64,000 bases of DNA from Salinarimonas chemoclinalis (GCF_041514305.1 NZ_JBGMWH010000014.1:35066-99065); one strand, 5' to 3'. Shown: positions 1 through 7,854, counted from the stretch's first letter. Notes: generated from the sequence alone by a model not told the origin. Made by a program: numbers and translations.

Positions 1-582
1 CTCGGGCTCGGCCGCGCGGCGACGCCGGAGGAGATCGCGGGCTGGGACATCGACGTGCGCCCGGACGGGCTCGGCCTGCCGGAGGGCCGCGGCACCGCGC
101 TCGAGGGCGAGGAGATCTACATCGTCCAATGCGCCGTGTGCCACGGCGACTTCGGCGAGAGCGCGGGGCGCTGGCCGATGCTGGCGGGCGGCGCCGGCAC
201 GCTCGCCTCGCACGATCCCGTCAAGACGATCGGCTCCTACTGGCCCTACGCCTCGACGCTGATCGACTACATCTACCGTGCCATGCCCTACGGCAACGCA
301 CAGTCGCTCGCGCCCGACGAGCTCTACGCGGTGACCGCCTACGTGCTCTGGCTCAACGACGTGATCCTCGACGAGGAATTCGAGCTCGACCAGGAGAACT
401 ACGCCGACATCCGCCTGGAGAACGTCGCGAGTTTCTTCCCCGACGACCGGGAGACGGCGGAGGCGCATTTCTGGCGGGAGCCGTGCATGACGGATTGCCT
501 TTCGGGCACCGCCGAGATCACGATGCGGGCCCGGGCGCTCGACGTGACGCCCGAGCCGGGCCAGGGGCCGACCGTCGATTGA
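1..582 (+). CDS. soxD: SoxD, c-type cytochrome subunit of the Sox system (5' end outside window)
   Basis: SoxD pairs with SoxC as the sulfur dehydrogenase of the periplasmic Sox thiosulfate-oxidising complex. The reading frame is open from base 1, so the N-terminus (signal peptide and first domain) lies outside the window. The visible 193 codons hold one haem site (CAVCHG, codons about 44-49), the family stretch TIGSYWPYAS, the probable Met ligand in RAMPYGN, and the SoxD-type C-terminal half ending with CMTDCLSGTAEI. The genes that follow (monohaem cytochrome, SoxF, SoxH) match the end of the sox order known from Paracoccus and relatives. The call rests on motif memory rather than an alignment. 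Confidence 0.87.
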   Translation, partial: LGLGRAATPEEIAGWDIDVRPDGLGLPEGRGTALEGEEIYIVQCAVCHGDFGESAGRWPMLAGGAGTLASHDPVKTIGSYWPYASTLIDYIYRAMPYGNAQSLAPDELYAVTAYVLWLNDVILDEEFELDQENYADIRLENVASFFPDDRETAEAHFWREPCMTDCLSGTAEITMRARALDVTPEPGQGPTVD

Positions 583-617
583 GGCGCGCGCGATCTCCCG
601 CCGTCCGGATCGGCGCT

Positions 618-642
618 ACGGTCTTGCTCCGCAATCCGAGAT
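618..642 (+). repeat. dispersed intergenic repeat, copy 1
   Basis: These 25 bases, containing the core CGCAATCCG, match 40492-40516 at 22 of 25 positions. The copy lies between soxD and the small cytochrome gene and reaches the upstream candidate ATG 641. In copy 2 the same segment is the right end of a longer hairpin-bearing intergenic element. Confidence 0.5.
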
Positions 643-658
643 GATGGAAACTGTCCTC

Positions 659-1015
659 ATGCGTTTCTCGATCCCCCGTCTCCTCCCGCCGGTCGCGGCC
701 CTCGCCGCGGCCGGCGTGCTCGTGCTCTCGCACGGCGCGCGGGCGCAGGGCCTCGCCGGCGACGCCGAGTACGGCGCCTTCCTCGCGGGGGAGTGCGTCA
801 CCTGCCACCAGGAGAGCGGCGACTTCGACGGCATCCCGCCCATCGTGGGGTGGCCGGTCGAGAGCTTCGTCCACGCCATGGAACTCTACAAGGACGGCAC
901 GCGCGAGAACCAGGTCATGCGCACCATCGCGGCCCGGTACGGGGACGAGGAACTCGCCGCGCTGGCCGCGTATTTCGCGGCGCTCGGCCCTGGTAAAGCG
1001 GAAAATCCACGATAA
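659..1015 (+). CDS. small monohaem cytochrome c, probable cytochrome partner of SoxF
   Basis: 118-residue exported cytochrome c. A signal peptide (MRFSIPRLLPP, then a hydrophobic run ending at ARAQG) is followed by one haem motif CVTCHQ and a helical C-terminal half. It sits directly before the flavoprotein SoxF and is therefore the likely electron-accepting subunit of a flavocytochrome c sulfide dehydrogenase. In Paracoccus the gene in this position, soxE, encodes a dihaem protein; here only one CxxCH is visible, so I leave the symbol blank. I chose ATG 659 rather than ATG 641 because 641 lies at the end of a dispersed repeat (618-642) and the signal peptide begins naturally at 659. Confidence 0.8.
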   Translation: MRFSIPRLLPPVAALAAAGVLVLSHGARAQGLAGDAEYGAFLAGECVTCHQESGDFDGIPPIVGWPVESFVHAMELYKDGTRENQVMRTIAARYGDEELAALAAYFAALGPGKAENPR

Positions 1016-1048
1016 GATGGAAAATTCGTGATAAACACGCTATATACT
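1000..1048 (+). promoter_or_regulatory. 19-bp direct repeat and possible promoter before soxF
   Basis: Two copies of GGAAAAT-n-C-nn-GATAA start at 1000 and 1019, a period of 19 bp. They run across the stop codon of the cytochrome gene into an unusually AT-rich gap. TATACT at 1043-1048 would serve as a -10 box; any -35 would fall inside the second repeat and is weak. The arrangement suggests regulated internal transcription of soxF-soxH, possibly by the ArsR-type SoxR known from other sox clusters. The regulator is inference. Confidence 0.4.
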
Positions 1049-1087
1049 GTGAAATGAGGCCCGCGGGCCGTGCTGGGAGGATCCGTC

Positions 1088-2374
1088 ATGTCGTTCACCC
1101 GTCGAGACGTCGTCAAGGCCGGAGCCGTCGCGGCCGCCGCGGCGGCGCTGCCGTTCGGTCTCGCCGCCCCCGCCATCGCCCAGGGCGCGCGTCCGCGCCT
1201 CGTCGTGATCGGTGGCGGGCCCGGCGGCGCCACGCTCGCCAAGTACGTCGCGCGCGATTCGCAGGGCGCGGTCGACGTCACGCTGGTCGAGCCCAAGGAG
1301 CGCTTCGCCACCTGCTTCCACTCGAACCTCTATCTCGGCGACTTCAAGGGCTGGGACGAGATCGAGCACGGCTACGAGCGGCTCACCCAGGGCTACGGCG
1401 TCGTGCACGCGCGGCAAGCGGCGACGGCGATCGATCGCGCGGCGAAGACCGTGCGCCTCGGCGACGGCTCGGATCTTCCCTACGACCACCTCGTCGTCGC
1501 CCCGGGCATCGACATCATCTACGATTCCGTCGAGGGCTACTCCGAGGAGGTCGCGGAGACGCTGCCCCACGCCTGGCTCGCCGGGCCGCAGACGCAGCTG
1601 CTCAAGGCGCAGCTCGACGCGCTGGAGGACGGCGCGCAGATCCTGATGATCGCGCCGCCCAACCCCTATCGCTGCCCGCCCGGCCCCTACGAGCGCGTCT
1701 CGATGATGGCGCACGTGCTCAAGGCCAAGGGCCACACCCGCTCGCGCATCGTCATCCTCGACCCCAAGCCCAGCTTCTCCAAGCAGGCGCTCTTCGCGGC
1801 GGGCTGGCAGCGCTACTACACCGGCATGGTCGAGTGGCAGGACCCGAGCATCCACGGCGGCATCGGTGCGGTCGACGCAGCCTCGATGACGGTCGAGACC
1901 GGCTTCGGCCCCTACGAGGCCGATCTCATCAACGTCATCCCCGCCCAGCGCGCGGGCGCGATCGCCGTGCAGGCGGGGCTCGCCGACGAGACCGGCTTCT
2001 GCCCGATCCTGCCCGAGAGCATGCGCTCGGCGGTGGACGAGAACGTCACCGTGCTCGGCGACGCGACGATCGCCGGCGACATGCCGAAGTCCGGCTTCTC
2101 GGCGAACAGCCAGGCCAAGGTCGCCGCGAACGCCATCCGCGCCACGCTCACCGGCTCGCGGCAGTTCCCGGCGCGCTACGCCAACACCTGCTGGAGCCTG
2201 ATCGCGGACGACGACGCGGTGAAGGTCGGCGGGCGCTACGAGCCGGCCGACGGCAAGATCACCGCGACCGAGACCTTCGTCTCGCAGCTCGACGAGGACG
2301 ACGACCTGCGTCGCCAGACCCAGGCCGAGAACATGGGCTGGTACGAGGGCATCATCGCGGACATCTTCGCATGA
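1088..2374 (+). CDS. soxF: SoxF, FAD subunit of flavocytochrome c sulfide dehydrogenase
   Basis: Periplasmic flavoprotein that oxidises sulfide and passes electrons to its cytochrome partner. A Tat signal (FTRRDVVKAG plus a hydrophobic stretch ending at AIAQGA) is followed by the FAD dinucleotide fold GGGPGG, a central NYRCPP-like segment (NPYRCPPGPY) whose Cys is expected to form the redox disulfide, and a C-terminal flavin-binding domain with the second Cys (NTCWSLI). Its 428 residues fit the family. The start at 1088 is set by the GGGAGGA ribosome-binding site at 1075-1081; the upstream GTG 1070 lacks one. The gene overlaps soxH by 4 bases. Confidence 0.88.
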   Translation: MSFTRRDVVKAGAVAAAAAALPFGLAAPAIAQGARPRLVVIGGGPGGATLAKYVARDSQGAVDVTLVEPKERFATCFHSNLYLGDFKGWDEIEHGYERLTQGYGVVHARQAATAIDRAAKTVRLGDGSDLPYDHLVVAPGIDIIYDSVEGYSEEVAETLPHAWLAGPQTQLLKAQLDALEDGAQILMIAPPNPYRCPPGPYERVSMMAHVLKAKGHTRSRIVILDPKPSFSKQALFAAGWQRYYTGMVEWQDPSIHGGIGAVDAASMTVETGFGPYEADLINVIPAQRAGAIAVQAGLADETGFCPILPESMRSAVDENVTVLGDATIAGDMPKSGFSANSQAKVAANAIRATLTGSRQFPARYANTCWSLIADDDAVKVGGRYEPADGKITATETFVSQLDEDDDLRRQTQAENMGWYEGIIADIFA

Positions 2375-3357
2375 GCACACGCCGCACGGCCGCGTCCGGC
2401 GGGGCCACCCGCCGGGCGCTCCTCGGGGCGGCCCCCCTCGCGGGCGCCGCCGCGCTCGGCCTCGCGGGCGGGCTCTCGGGCATGCCGGGCGGCGTGCGCC
2501 TCGCCCGCGCCCGGGCGAGCGACACGCTCGCGATCGGCGACATCCGCGTGCGGGTCGTCTCGGACGGGACGGTGGCGCTGCCCGTCTCCTTCACGCTGCC
2601 GGAGACCGACGGCGCCGACCTCGACGCGCTCTTCCGCGAGAACGGCATGGAGCCGCCGCGGGAGTTCGTGAATCAGACCAACGTCGTCCTCGTCGAGGCC
2701 GGCGCGCGGCGCATCCTCGTCGACGCGGGCTCCGGCCCGACCTTCCAGGCGACCGCCGGGCGGCTGACGGACGCGCTCCTCGAGATCGGCGTCGCGCCCG
2801 AGGACGTGACCGACGTCGTCTTCACCCACGGCCACGCGGATCATCTCTGGGGCGCGGTGGACGATTTCGAGGAGGGGCCGCGATTCGCGAACGCCCGCCA
2901 CGTGATGGGCGAGACGGAGCACGCCTTCTGGACCGATCCCTCGACGCCCGACACCGCGCCGGATTGGCTGAAGGGCCTCGCGCTGGGCGCCGCTCGGGTG
3001 ATCGACACGCTCGCCGATTCGCTCGAGCCGGCCGGTGACGAGGCCGAGATCGCGCCCGGCGTGCGTTATGTCGCCACACCGGGCCATACGCCCGGCCACG
3101 CCTCGGTGCTCGTCGAGAGCGCGGCGAGCCAGCTCCTGATCGGCGGGGACGCGCTCACCAACGTGCTGATCTCCTTCCAGAAGCCGGATTGGCCGCTCGG
3201 TACCGACCTCGACCGCGAGCGGGCGATCGCGACGCGTCTCGCGCTGCTCGACCGGCTGGCGACGGAACGCATCGGGCTCGTGGGCTTTCACCTTCCGTTC
3301 CCGGGAATCGGCTCCGTCGAAAGACGAAATGGCGCATTCATCTTCGCTTCAGGATGA
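2371..3357 (+). CDS. soxH: SoxH-like metallo-beta-lactamase-fold hydrolase, Tat-exported
   Basis: 328-residue exported protein of the metallo-beta-lactamase superfamily. The N-terminus carries a twin-arginine signal (ATRRALLGAAP and a hydrophobic segment). The metal-binding motif THGHADH (about residues 151-157), a later TPGHTPGHAS and GGDAL complete the usual dinuclear zinc set. Its ATG overlaps the soxF stop (ATGA), so the two are translationally coupled. SoxH occurs at the end of sox operons, but its substrate is not established; thiol or sulfur-species hydrolysis is inference. Confidence 0.8.
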   Translation: MSTRRTAASGGATRRALLGAAPLAGAAALGLAGGLSGMPGGVRLARARASDTLAIGDIRVRVVSDGTVALPVSFTLPETDGADLDALFRENGMEPPREFVNQTNVVLVEAGARRILVDAGSGPTFQATAGRLTDALLEIGVAPEDVTDVVFTHGHADHLWGAVDDFEEGPRFANARHVMGETEHAFWTDPSTPDTAPDWLKGLALGAARVIDTLADSLEPAGDEAEIAPGVRYVATPGHTPGHASVLVESAASQLLIGGDALTNVLISFQKPDWPLGTDLDRERAIATRLALLDRLATERIGLVGFHLPFPGIGSVERRNGAFIFASG

Positions 3358-3370
3358 GGCGCGCTATAAA
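3343..3370 (+). promoter_or_regulatory. possible promoter for the cytochrome c550 gene
   Basis: TATAAA at 3365-3370 is a strong -10 box in very GC-rich surroundings, about 60 bases before the gene start. The -35 candidate TTCGCT (3343-3348, spacing 16) is poor. It overlaps the end of soxH, so it would give extra transcription of the cytochrome. Confidence 0.35.
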
Positions 3371-3430
3371 GGCTGAGCTGGATCAGCTCCAAGCTCGACC
3401 CACATGCCCGAAGAGAGAGGAAACCAGCCC

Positions 3431-3820
3431 ATGCGTAAGATCGCCCTCGTCGCCGCGTCGTTCGTGATGCTCGGCGGTATCGGATCCGCCCAGGCCCAGG
3501 ACGCGGCCGCCGGTGAGCGAGTGTTCCGTCTGTGCAGCGCCTGCCACATGGTCGGCGAGAACGCCCAGAACCGCGTCGGCCCGCAGCTCAACGGCCTGTT
3601 CGGCCGCGAGGCGGGCTCCGTGGAAGGCTTCCGCTACTCCCCGGCCTACGAGAACCTCGACAAGGTGTGGGACCACGAGAACTTCGCGGTCTACATCAAG
3701 GACCCCCGCGGGGTGACGCCGGGTACCCGGATGGCCTTCGCCGGCCTGCGCAACGATCAGCAGGTCGCCGACCTGATCGCCTACCTCGATCAGTTCAACG
3801 AGGACGGCACGACCAAGTGA
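3431..3820 (+). CDS. soluble class I cytochrome c (c550/c2 type)
   Basis: 129-residue periplasmic electron carrier. The signal peptide MRKIALVAASF ends near SAQAQDA. Haem attachment is CSACHM, the fold continues with VGPQLNGLFGR, and the axial methionine is in GTRMAFAGL, all standard for class I cytochromes such as c550. It is the probable acceptor for SoxCD/SoxF electrons on the way to an oxidase, which is inferred from position. ATG 3431 follows a purine-rich AGAGAGGAAA stretch; the in-frame ATG 3404 would add residues ahead of the signal peptide. A hairpin terminator follows. Confidence 0.87.
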   Translation: MRKIALVAASFVMLGGIGSAQAQDAAAGERVFRLCSACHMVGENAQNRVGPQLNGLFGREAGSVEGFRYSPAYENLDKVWDHENFAVYIKDPRGVTPGTRMAFAGLRNDQQVADLIAYLDQFNEDGTTK

Positions 3821-3827
3821 GGCCGCG

Positions 3828-3847
3828 GCGGCGCCGAAAGGCGCCGC
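3828..3847 (+). terminator. hairpin after cytochrome c550
   Basis: Perfect 8-bp stem (GCGGCGCC/GGCGCCGC) closed by a GAAA tetraloop, starting 8 bases after the stop codon. There is no T-run, so it may stabilise the 3' end of the mRNA rather than terminate. Confidence 0.5.
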
Positions 3848-3871
3848 TACGAACGCTCTCGCGAGACACGG

Positions 3872-3904
3872 AACGGCGGCGGGCCCCACGGGTCCGCCGC
3901 CGTT
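3872..3904. terminator. bidirectional terminator between convergent genes
   Basis: 14-bp stem (3872-3885 with 3891-3904, one G-T pair) and a 5-base loop, followed on the + strand by TTCCTATT. It lies between the cytochrome gene and the oppositely oriented ABC exporter and can serve both. Confidence 0.7.
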
Positions 3905-3906
3905 TC

Positions 3907-5730
3907 CTATTCCGCCGCCTGTGAGCGCCGGTCCTGCGCGTCGGAGAACTGCAGCCGGGCGAGGCGGGCGTAGAGGCCGCCGCGGGCGACCAGCCCCTCG
4001 TGATCGCCTTCCTCGACGATGCGGCCGGCGTCCATCACCAGGATGCGGTCGGCGGAGCGCACGGTCGCGAGGCGGTGGGCGATGACGAGCGTGGTGCGGC
4101 CCTCCATCAGCCGGTCGAGCGCCTCCTGCACCGCGTGCTCGCTCTCGGCGTCGAGCGCGCTCGTCGCCTCGTCGAGGAGCAGGATCGGCGCGTCCTTCAG
4201 GATGGCGCGGGCGATCGCGATCCGCTGACGCTGGCCGCCGGACAGGGTGACGCCGCGCTCGCCGACGAGGGTGGCGTAACCCTCGGGAAGCGCCTCGACG
4301 AAGGTGTCGGCGCTCGCGAGCCGCGCCGCCTCGCGCACCTGCGCCTCGGTCGCGTCCGGGCGGCCGTAGCGGATGTTGTCGAGGACGCTCACCCCGAAGA
4401 TCGTGGGCTCCTGCGGTACGAGCGCGAGGCGCCGGCGCAGGGCCACGGGATCGGCCTCGGTGACCGGCACGCCGTCGACGCTCACGCGCCCGGCTTCCGG
4501 GTCGTAGAAGCGCAGGATCAGCTGGAGAACGGTCGACTTGCCCGAGCCCGACGGGCCGACGAGCGCCACCCGCTCCCCGGGTCGCAGGGCGAAGGACACG
4601 CCCTCGAGCGCCGGCGCCTCCGTGCGGGTCGGATAGTGGAAGCGCACGTCCTCGAAGGCGACGGAGCCGACGGGCGGGGCGGGGAGCGCGCGCGGGTGCG
4701 CCGGCGCGCTGACCCCGGGGAGCGCCTCGAGGATCTCGCCGAGCCGTTCCGCCGACCCGGCGGCCTGCGCGAGCTCGCCGTAGACCTCCGAGAGCTGACC
4801 CATCGCGGATGCCGCGAAGACGGCGTAGAGCACGAACTGGCCGAGCGTTCCGCCCGTCATCGTGCCCGCCAGCACCGCCTGCGCGCCGTACCAGAGCACG
4901 CCCACCACGCTCGCGGAGACGAGGAAGATCGCCGCCCCCGTGAGCATGGCGCGGGCGCGCACCGAGATCCGCGCCGCGTCGTAGGCCTCCTCCGCCGCGT
5001 GCGCGAAGCGACGGGCGGTCTCGCGCTCCATGCCGAAGGCCTGCATGGTGCGGACCGCGCCCACGGCCTCCGCCGCGAAGGCGGAGGCGTCGGCCAGCTT
5101 GTCCTGCGCGATGCGCGAGCGCCGGCGCACCTTGCGGCCCGAGACGATGATCGGCACGACGATGAGCGGCAGCGCCACGAGGACGAGGGCGGAGAGCTTC
5201 GGGCTCGTCCAGATCATCAGCGCGACCGCGCCGACGAGCAGCACGGCGTTGCGCAGCGCGATCGAGATCGAGGCGCCGAAGGCGGCCTTCACCTGCGTCG
5301 TGTCGGCGGTCAGCCGCGAGACCAGCTCCCCCGCCCGGCTCGCGTCGAAGAAGGCGGGGTCGAGCGTGGTCAGCCGCTCGAACACGGCGGCGCGCACGTC
5401 CGCCACCACCCGCTCGCCGAGGGTGATCACGAAGTAGTAGCGCAGCGCCGAGCCCAGTGCGAGGAAGCCGACGACGACGACGAGCATGCCGAAATAGGCG
5501 CTGATCAGGTCGCCCTGCGCGTCCGAGAAGCCGTGGTCGATGACGCGGCGCACGGCGAGCGGCACGGCGAGCGTCGCCACCGAGGCGACGACGAGGGCGG
5601 TCAGCGCCGCGGCGATCCGCCCCTTGTAGCGGGCGGCGAAGCCGACGAGGGGCCTGAGCGCGCTCAGGTCGGCGCGCCCGCTCTTCCCCTTCTCCGGCTT
5701 GCCCCCGGCGCCCCCGTTCTCGTCCGCCAT
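3907..5730 (-). CDS. ABC exporter half-transporter, MsbA/ABCB type
   Basis: 607-residue fused permease-ATPase of the inner membrane that works as a homodimer. After a short charged N-terminus there are about six membrane segments (residues about 35-310). The nucleotide-binding domain has Walker A GPSGSGKST, the Q-loop VPQEPTIF, signature LSGGQRQR, Walker B ILLLDEATSALD and the H-loop IAHRLAT. All catalytic residues are present. Lipid or drug export is typical of the family, but the substrate cannot be read from sequence. It is transcribed alone and away from rpmE. Confidence 0.85.
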   Translation of the reverse strand: MADENGGAGGKPEKGKSGRADLSALRPLVGFAARYKGRIAAALTALVVASVATLAVPLAVRRVIDHGFSDAQGDLISAYFGMLVVVVGFLALGSALRYYFVITLGERVVADVRAAVFERLTTLDPAFFDASRAGELVSRLTADTTQVKAAFGASISIALRNAVLLVGAVALMIWTSPKLSALVLVALPLIVVPIIVSGRKVRRRSRIAQDKLADASAFAAEAVGAVRTMQAFGMERETARRFAHAAEEAYDAARISVRARAMLTGAAIFLVSASVVGVLWYGAQAVLAGTMTGGTLGQFVLYAVFAASAMGQLSEVYGELAQAAGSAERLGEILEALPGVSAPAHPRALPAPPVGSVAFEDVRFHYPTRTEAPALEGVSFALRPGERVALVGPSGSGKSTVLQLILRFYDPEAGRVSVDGVPVTEADPVALRRRLALVPQEPTIFGVSVLDNIRYGRPDATEAQVREAARLASADTFVEALPEGYATLVGERGVTLSGGQRQRIAIARAILKDAPILLLDEATSALDAESEHAVQEALDRLMEGRTTLVIAHRLATVRSADRILVMDAGRIVEEGDHEGLVARGGLYARLARLQFSDAQDRRSQAAE

Positions 5731-5762
5731 GATGATCCCGTTCCTCGGCGCTCAGGCCTCGC

Positions 5763-5791
5763 TTGAACTCGTCCCGCCGCTGGGGTATAGC
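5763..5791 (+). promoter_or_regulatory. sigma-70-type promoter of rpmE
   Basis: TTGAAC (5763-5768) and TATAGC (5786-5791) are separated by 17 bases and lie about 90 bases before the rpmE start codon. This is close to the housekeeping consensus of alphaproteobacteria. Confidence 0.6.
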
Positions 5792-5881
5792 CCCGCGATC
5801 CCAGTCACTGGCTCGACATAACGTCGCAAGCCGTCGTCGTCACGCGGGACGCGCAGGCGACGGTGCGAGGAGGTTCAATCT

Positions 5882-6118
5882 ATGCCCAAGGCCGCGACCA
5901 ACCATCCGGATTACCACTTCATCACCGTCCAGATGACCGACGGAACGACGTACCAGACGCGTTCCACCTACGGCAAGGACGGCGACACGCTCGCCCTCGA
6001 CATCGACCCGAAGACGCATCCGGCCTGGACCGGCGCGTCTCAGGCGCTGCTCGACCGCGGCGGCCGCGTCTCGCGCTTCAACAACCGCTTCGCCGGGATG
6101 AACTTCGGCCGCAAGTGA
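5882..6118 (+). CDS. rpmE: 50S ribosomal protein L31
   Basis: 78-residue ribosomal protein of the large subunit. HPDYHFITVQMTDG, the THPAWTG segment and the closing RVSRFNNRF are family signatures. It belongs to the cysteine-free form usual in alphaproteobacteria, so it does not bind zinc. A strong ribosome-binding site (GAGGAGG) lies just before ATG 5882. The gene has its own promoter and terminator. Confidence 0.93.
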   Translation: MPKAATNHPDYHFITVQMTDGTTYQTRSTYGKDGDTLALDIDPKTHPAWTGASQALLDRGGRVSRFNNRFAGMNFGRK

Positions 6119-6193
6119 GCCGACGGGGCCTTCGGCGTCGCCGCGGCCCTCGCATCCCCCGAGATCGCCCGCGTCTCCGTTCACGCGTGCGCG

Positions 6194-6220
6194 CCCCGGC
6201 CGCCCCGCGGTCGGGGTCTT
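6194..6220 (+). terminator. terminator of rpmE
   Basis: 9-bp stem (6194-6202 with 6208-6216, one G-T pair), loop CCCCG, followed by TCTT. It lies 75 bases after the rpmE stop and before tRNA-Thr. Confidence 0.6.
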
Positions 6221-6320
6221 TCGCATCGTCGGACGTGTACGCGGCGCCCGCGCTTGCGCGCCCTCGTGCCGGCTGCTAACGCTGGCGCGCGCCGCCCAAG
6301 GCCTCCGGCCCGCCGCGCAT

Positions 6321-6396
6321 GCCGGCTTAGCTCAGCTGGTAGAGCAACCGCCTTGTAAGCGGTAGGTCGTCGGTTCGATTCCGACAGCCGGCACCA
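6321..6396 (+). tRNA. tRNA-Thr (anticodon TGT)
   Basis: 76-base cloverleaf with encoded CCA. The acceptor stem is GCCGGCT/AGCCGGC, the D-arm includes AGCTCAGCTGGTAGAGC, the anticodon loop is CTTGTAA (anticodon TGT, reading ACA), and the T-arm includes GGTTCGATTCC. All stems pair. Confidence 0.96.
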
Positions 6397-6599
6397 GCGT
6401 TTTCAGGTACTTTGCGTGTCCGCGGCCCTTCCGTACGGACCACCCCGGCGGACGCGGTCGGACCGGGGGCGTTCTCGCGCAGGGCGCCGGCGTTCCGGGT
6501 CCGAGTTTCCGTCTCGGCCGCGAACGGCATGGCGGTCTCGCCCGATCGCCTATCGGCGAGCCGGCGTCGCGCGCGGGGGGGACGTCCGGGGGGCTCGAC

Positions 6600-7091
6600 A
6601 TGCGGCGCTGGTGGTACACCGCGATGGCGACGTTCGTCTGCGCCATGATCGCGACGGTCTGCGTCGGCCCGTCCCAGGCGACGGCGCTCGGCGCGCCGGG
6701 GCGCGGGTTCGTGGCCGAGGCGATCACCCTCGGCTCGTTTCTCGGACCGCTCGTTCTCGTCGTCGCCCTGGTCACTGCGGGGATCACGACGGCGCTTCGG
6801 CTCGTTGTCTCCAGTGCGGGCTCGCGTGCCGTCGAGATGCCGGCTGTGCGCTTTCTCCTCGGCCTCCTGCCGGTCGGGGTGCTCGTCGCCGTTCCAGCGA
6901 ACGATTTCGGGGACATTCTCGGGCTGGCGGGAGCCTGGCTCGTCTCCGGCGGGGTCGGTGGCCTGGCCGTCGGGACGTCGGAGGAGGGGCGGGCGACGAT
7001 CTCCTGGCGGGTCGTCCTGCTCGGCGGCGCCGTCGCCGTCTGCGCGGGATTCGCCATGGTATTCGTACAATCTAGTATCAATGCTCCATGA
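6600..7091 (+). CDS. hypothetical membrane protein
   Basis: 163 residues, no family recognised. Hydrophobic segments are visible at about residues 6-30 (possibly a signal or first helix), 43-68, 83-100, 108-128 and 137-157, giving four or five membrane spans with few charged residues between them. Third codon positions are strongly G/C like the neighbouring genes, which supports coding on this strand rather than the longer antisense frames. No clear ribosome-binding site precedes ATG 6600. It is the first gene after the tRNA. Confidence 0.55.
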   Translation: MRRWWYTAMATFVCAMIATVCVGPSQATALGAPGRGFVAEAITLGSFLGPLVLVVALVTAGITTALRLVVSSAGSRAVEMPAVRFLLGLLPVGVLVAVPANDFGDILGLAGAWLVSGGVGGLAVGTSEEGRATISWRVVLLGGAVAVCAGFAMVFVQSSINAP

Positions 7092-7156
7092 CCTCTCCGC
7101 CCCGAGGATGCCGGAGAACATCTCCTTCGACGCCGCGTTCGACCGGCGGCTGCTTG

Positions 7157-7184
7157 TTGAAAACATTTTCCTATTCCGCTATGG
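7157..7184 (+). promoter_or_regulatory. possible promoter in an AT-rich patch
   Basis: TTGAAA (7157-7162) and CTATGG (7179-7184) are spaced by 16 bases, 37 bases before the lipoprotein gene at 7221. The patch 7153-7184 is conspicuously AT-rich for this genome. Confidence 0.35.
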
Positions 7185-7220
7185 AAGGTTCGTGTCGGTC
7201 GATCTCCTCGGGAGCCGGTC

Positions 7221-7427
7221 ATGCGTTCGGCGCGGGCTGTGGGACTGTGCGGACTCGCTCTTCTCGCGTTCTCTGCCTCCGGGTGTGCGACGCGGGAGGA
7301 GTGCCGCGCCGAGGATTGGTCCAGCATCGGCCAGCGTGACGGAGCCGAGGGTCATGCGCCCTCGCGCCTCGAGCCGGCAGAGCTGGCCGCGTCGGCCTTC
7401 TTCGACCGGCTCGGTGCGCGCCGATGA
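7221..7427 (+). CDS. small lipoprotein, DUF2799-like
   Basis: 68 residues. A signal peptide ends in the lipobox SASGC, so the mature protein would be lipid-anchored. The mature part contains CRAEDWSSIGQRDGAEG, which resembles the DUF2799 core (Cys, then DW-x-IG-x-xDG). The function of that family is unknown. The stop overlaps the start of the next gene (ATGA), so the two are probably co-translated. Confidence 0.6.
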   Translation: MRSARAVGLCGLALLAFSASGCATREECRAEDWSSIGQRDGAEGHAPSRLEPAELAASAFFDRLGARR

Positions 7428-7825
7428 GCGGCCGATCGTCTCCGCCGTGCGCGATCGTGCTGCGCGCCGCCGTGTCGTCCGCGGCGATCGCCCTGACGGT
7501 CGCGGTGTCCCACGCAGAGACGCGGCCGGCGCCGTTCTGCCCCGCCTCCCTCGGCGACGGCGCGGGCCTGCGATCCTTCGCGGTGTTCGAGGTCGTCGGC
7601 GGAGAGCGTTTCGAACTCGCGCCGGAGATCGACGGGGCGACGCTCGGATGGAGCATTCCCGCCGGCGCCGCGGACGCGACCGCTCTCTCGTGCGCGTACG
7701 AGGACGGCGCGACCGTCGAAATCACGCTCCCGCCGGGACGCGGCCTCGCGTGCACGGCCGTGTGGGACGAGGCGGCGGCGCGCTACGCGGACGCGCCGCG
7801 CTGCGCCGTTTCGCCCGCCCGGTGA
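7424..7825 (+). CDS. secreted protein with disulfide-type cysteines (STY0301-like)
   Basis: 133 residues. The N-terminus has a hydrophobic segment ending near SHAETR, a plausible signal peptide. The mature part starts with FCPASLG and has further cysteines in SCAYEDG, LACTAVW and RCAVSP, a pattern suited to two disulfides. The CP...SCxY...C pattern recalls the STY0301 family of unknown function; this is a loose resemblance. It is coupled to the lipoprotein gene by a 4-base overlap. Confidence 0.55.
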   Translation: MSGRSSPPCAIVLRAAVSSAAIALTVAVSHAETRPAPFCPASLGDGAGLRSFAVFEVVGGERFELAPEIDGATLGWSIPAGAADATALSCAYEDGATVEITLPPGRGLACTAVWDEAAARYADAPRCAVSPAR

Positions 7826-7854
7826 AGCGGCGCTCGGCTCGCGCCGACGCCGCT
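7826..7854. terminator. bidirectional hairpin between convergent genes
   Basis: 7-bp outer stem AGCGGCG/CGCCGCT, a one-base bulge, 5-bp inner stem TCGGC/GCCGA and a 4-base loop. It fills exactly the gap between the stop codons of the secreted protein and the DUF2336 gene. Confidence 0.55.

Noticed and set aside
6332..7327. Long minus-strand frames ending in GIEPTTYRLQGGCSTS and CRNRTDDLPLTRRLLYQLS
   Set aside because: These endings are the well-known translations of an antisense tRNA gene, here tRNA-Thr 6321-6396. The rest is a shadow of the + strand membrane-protein gene.
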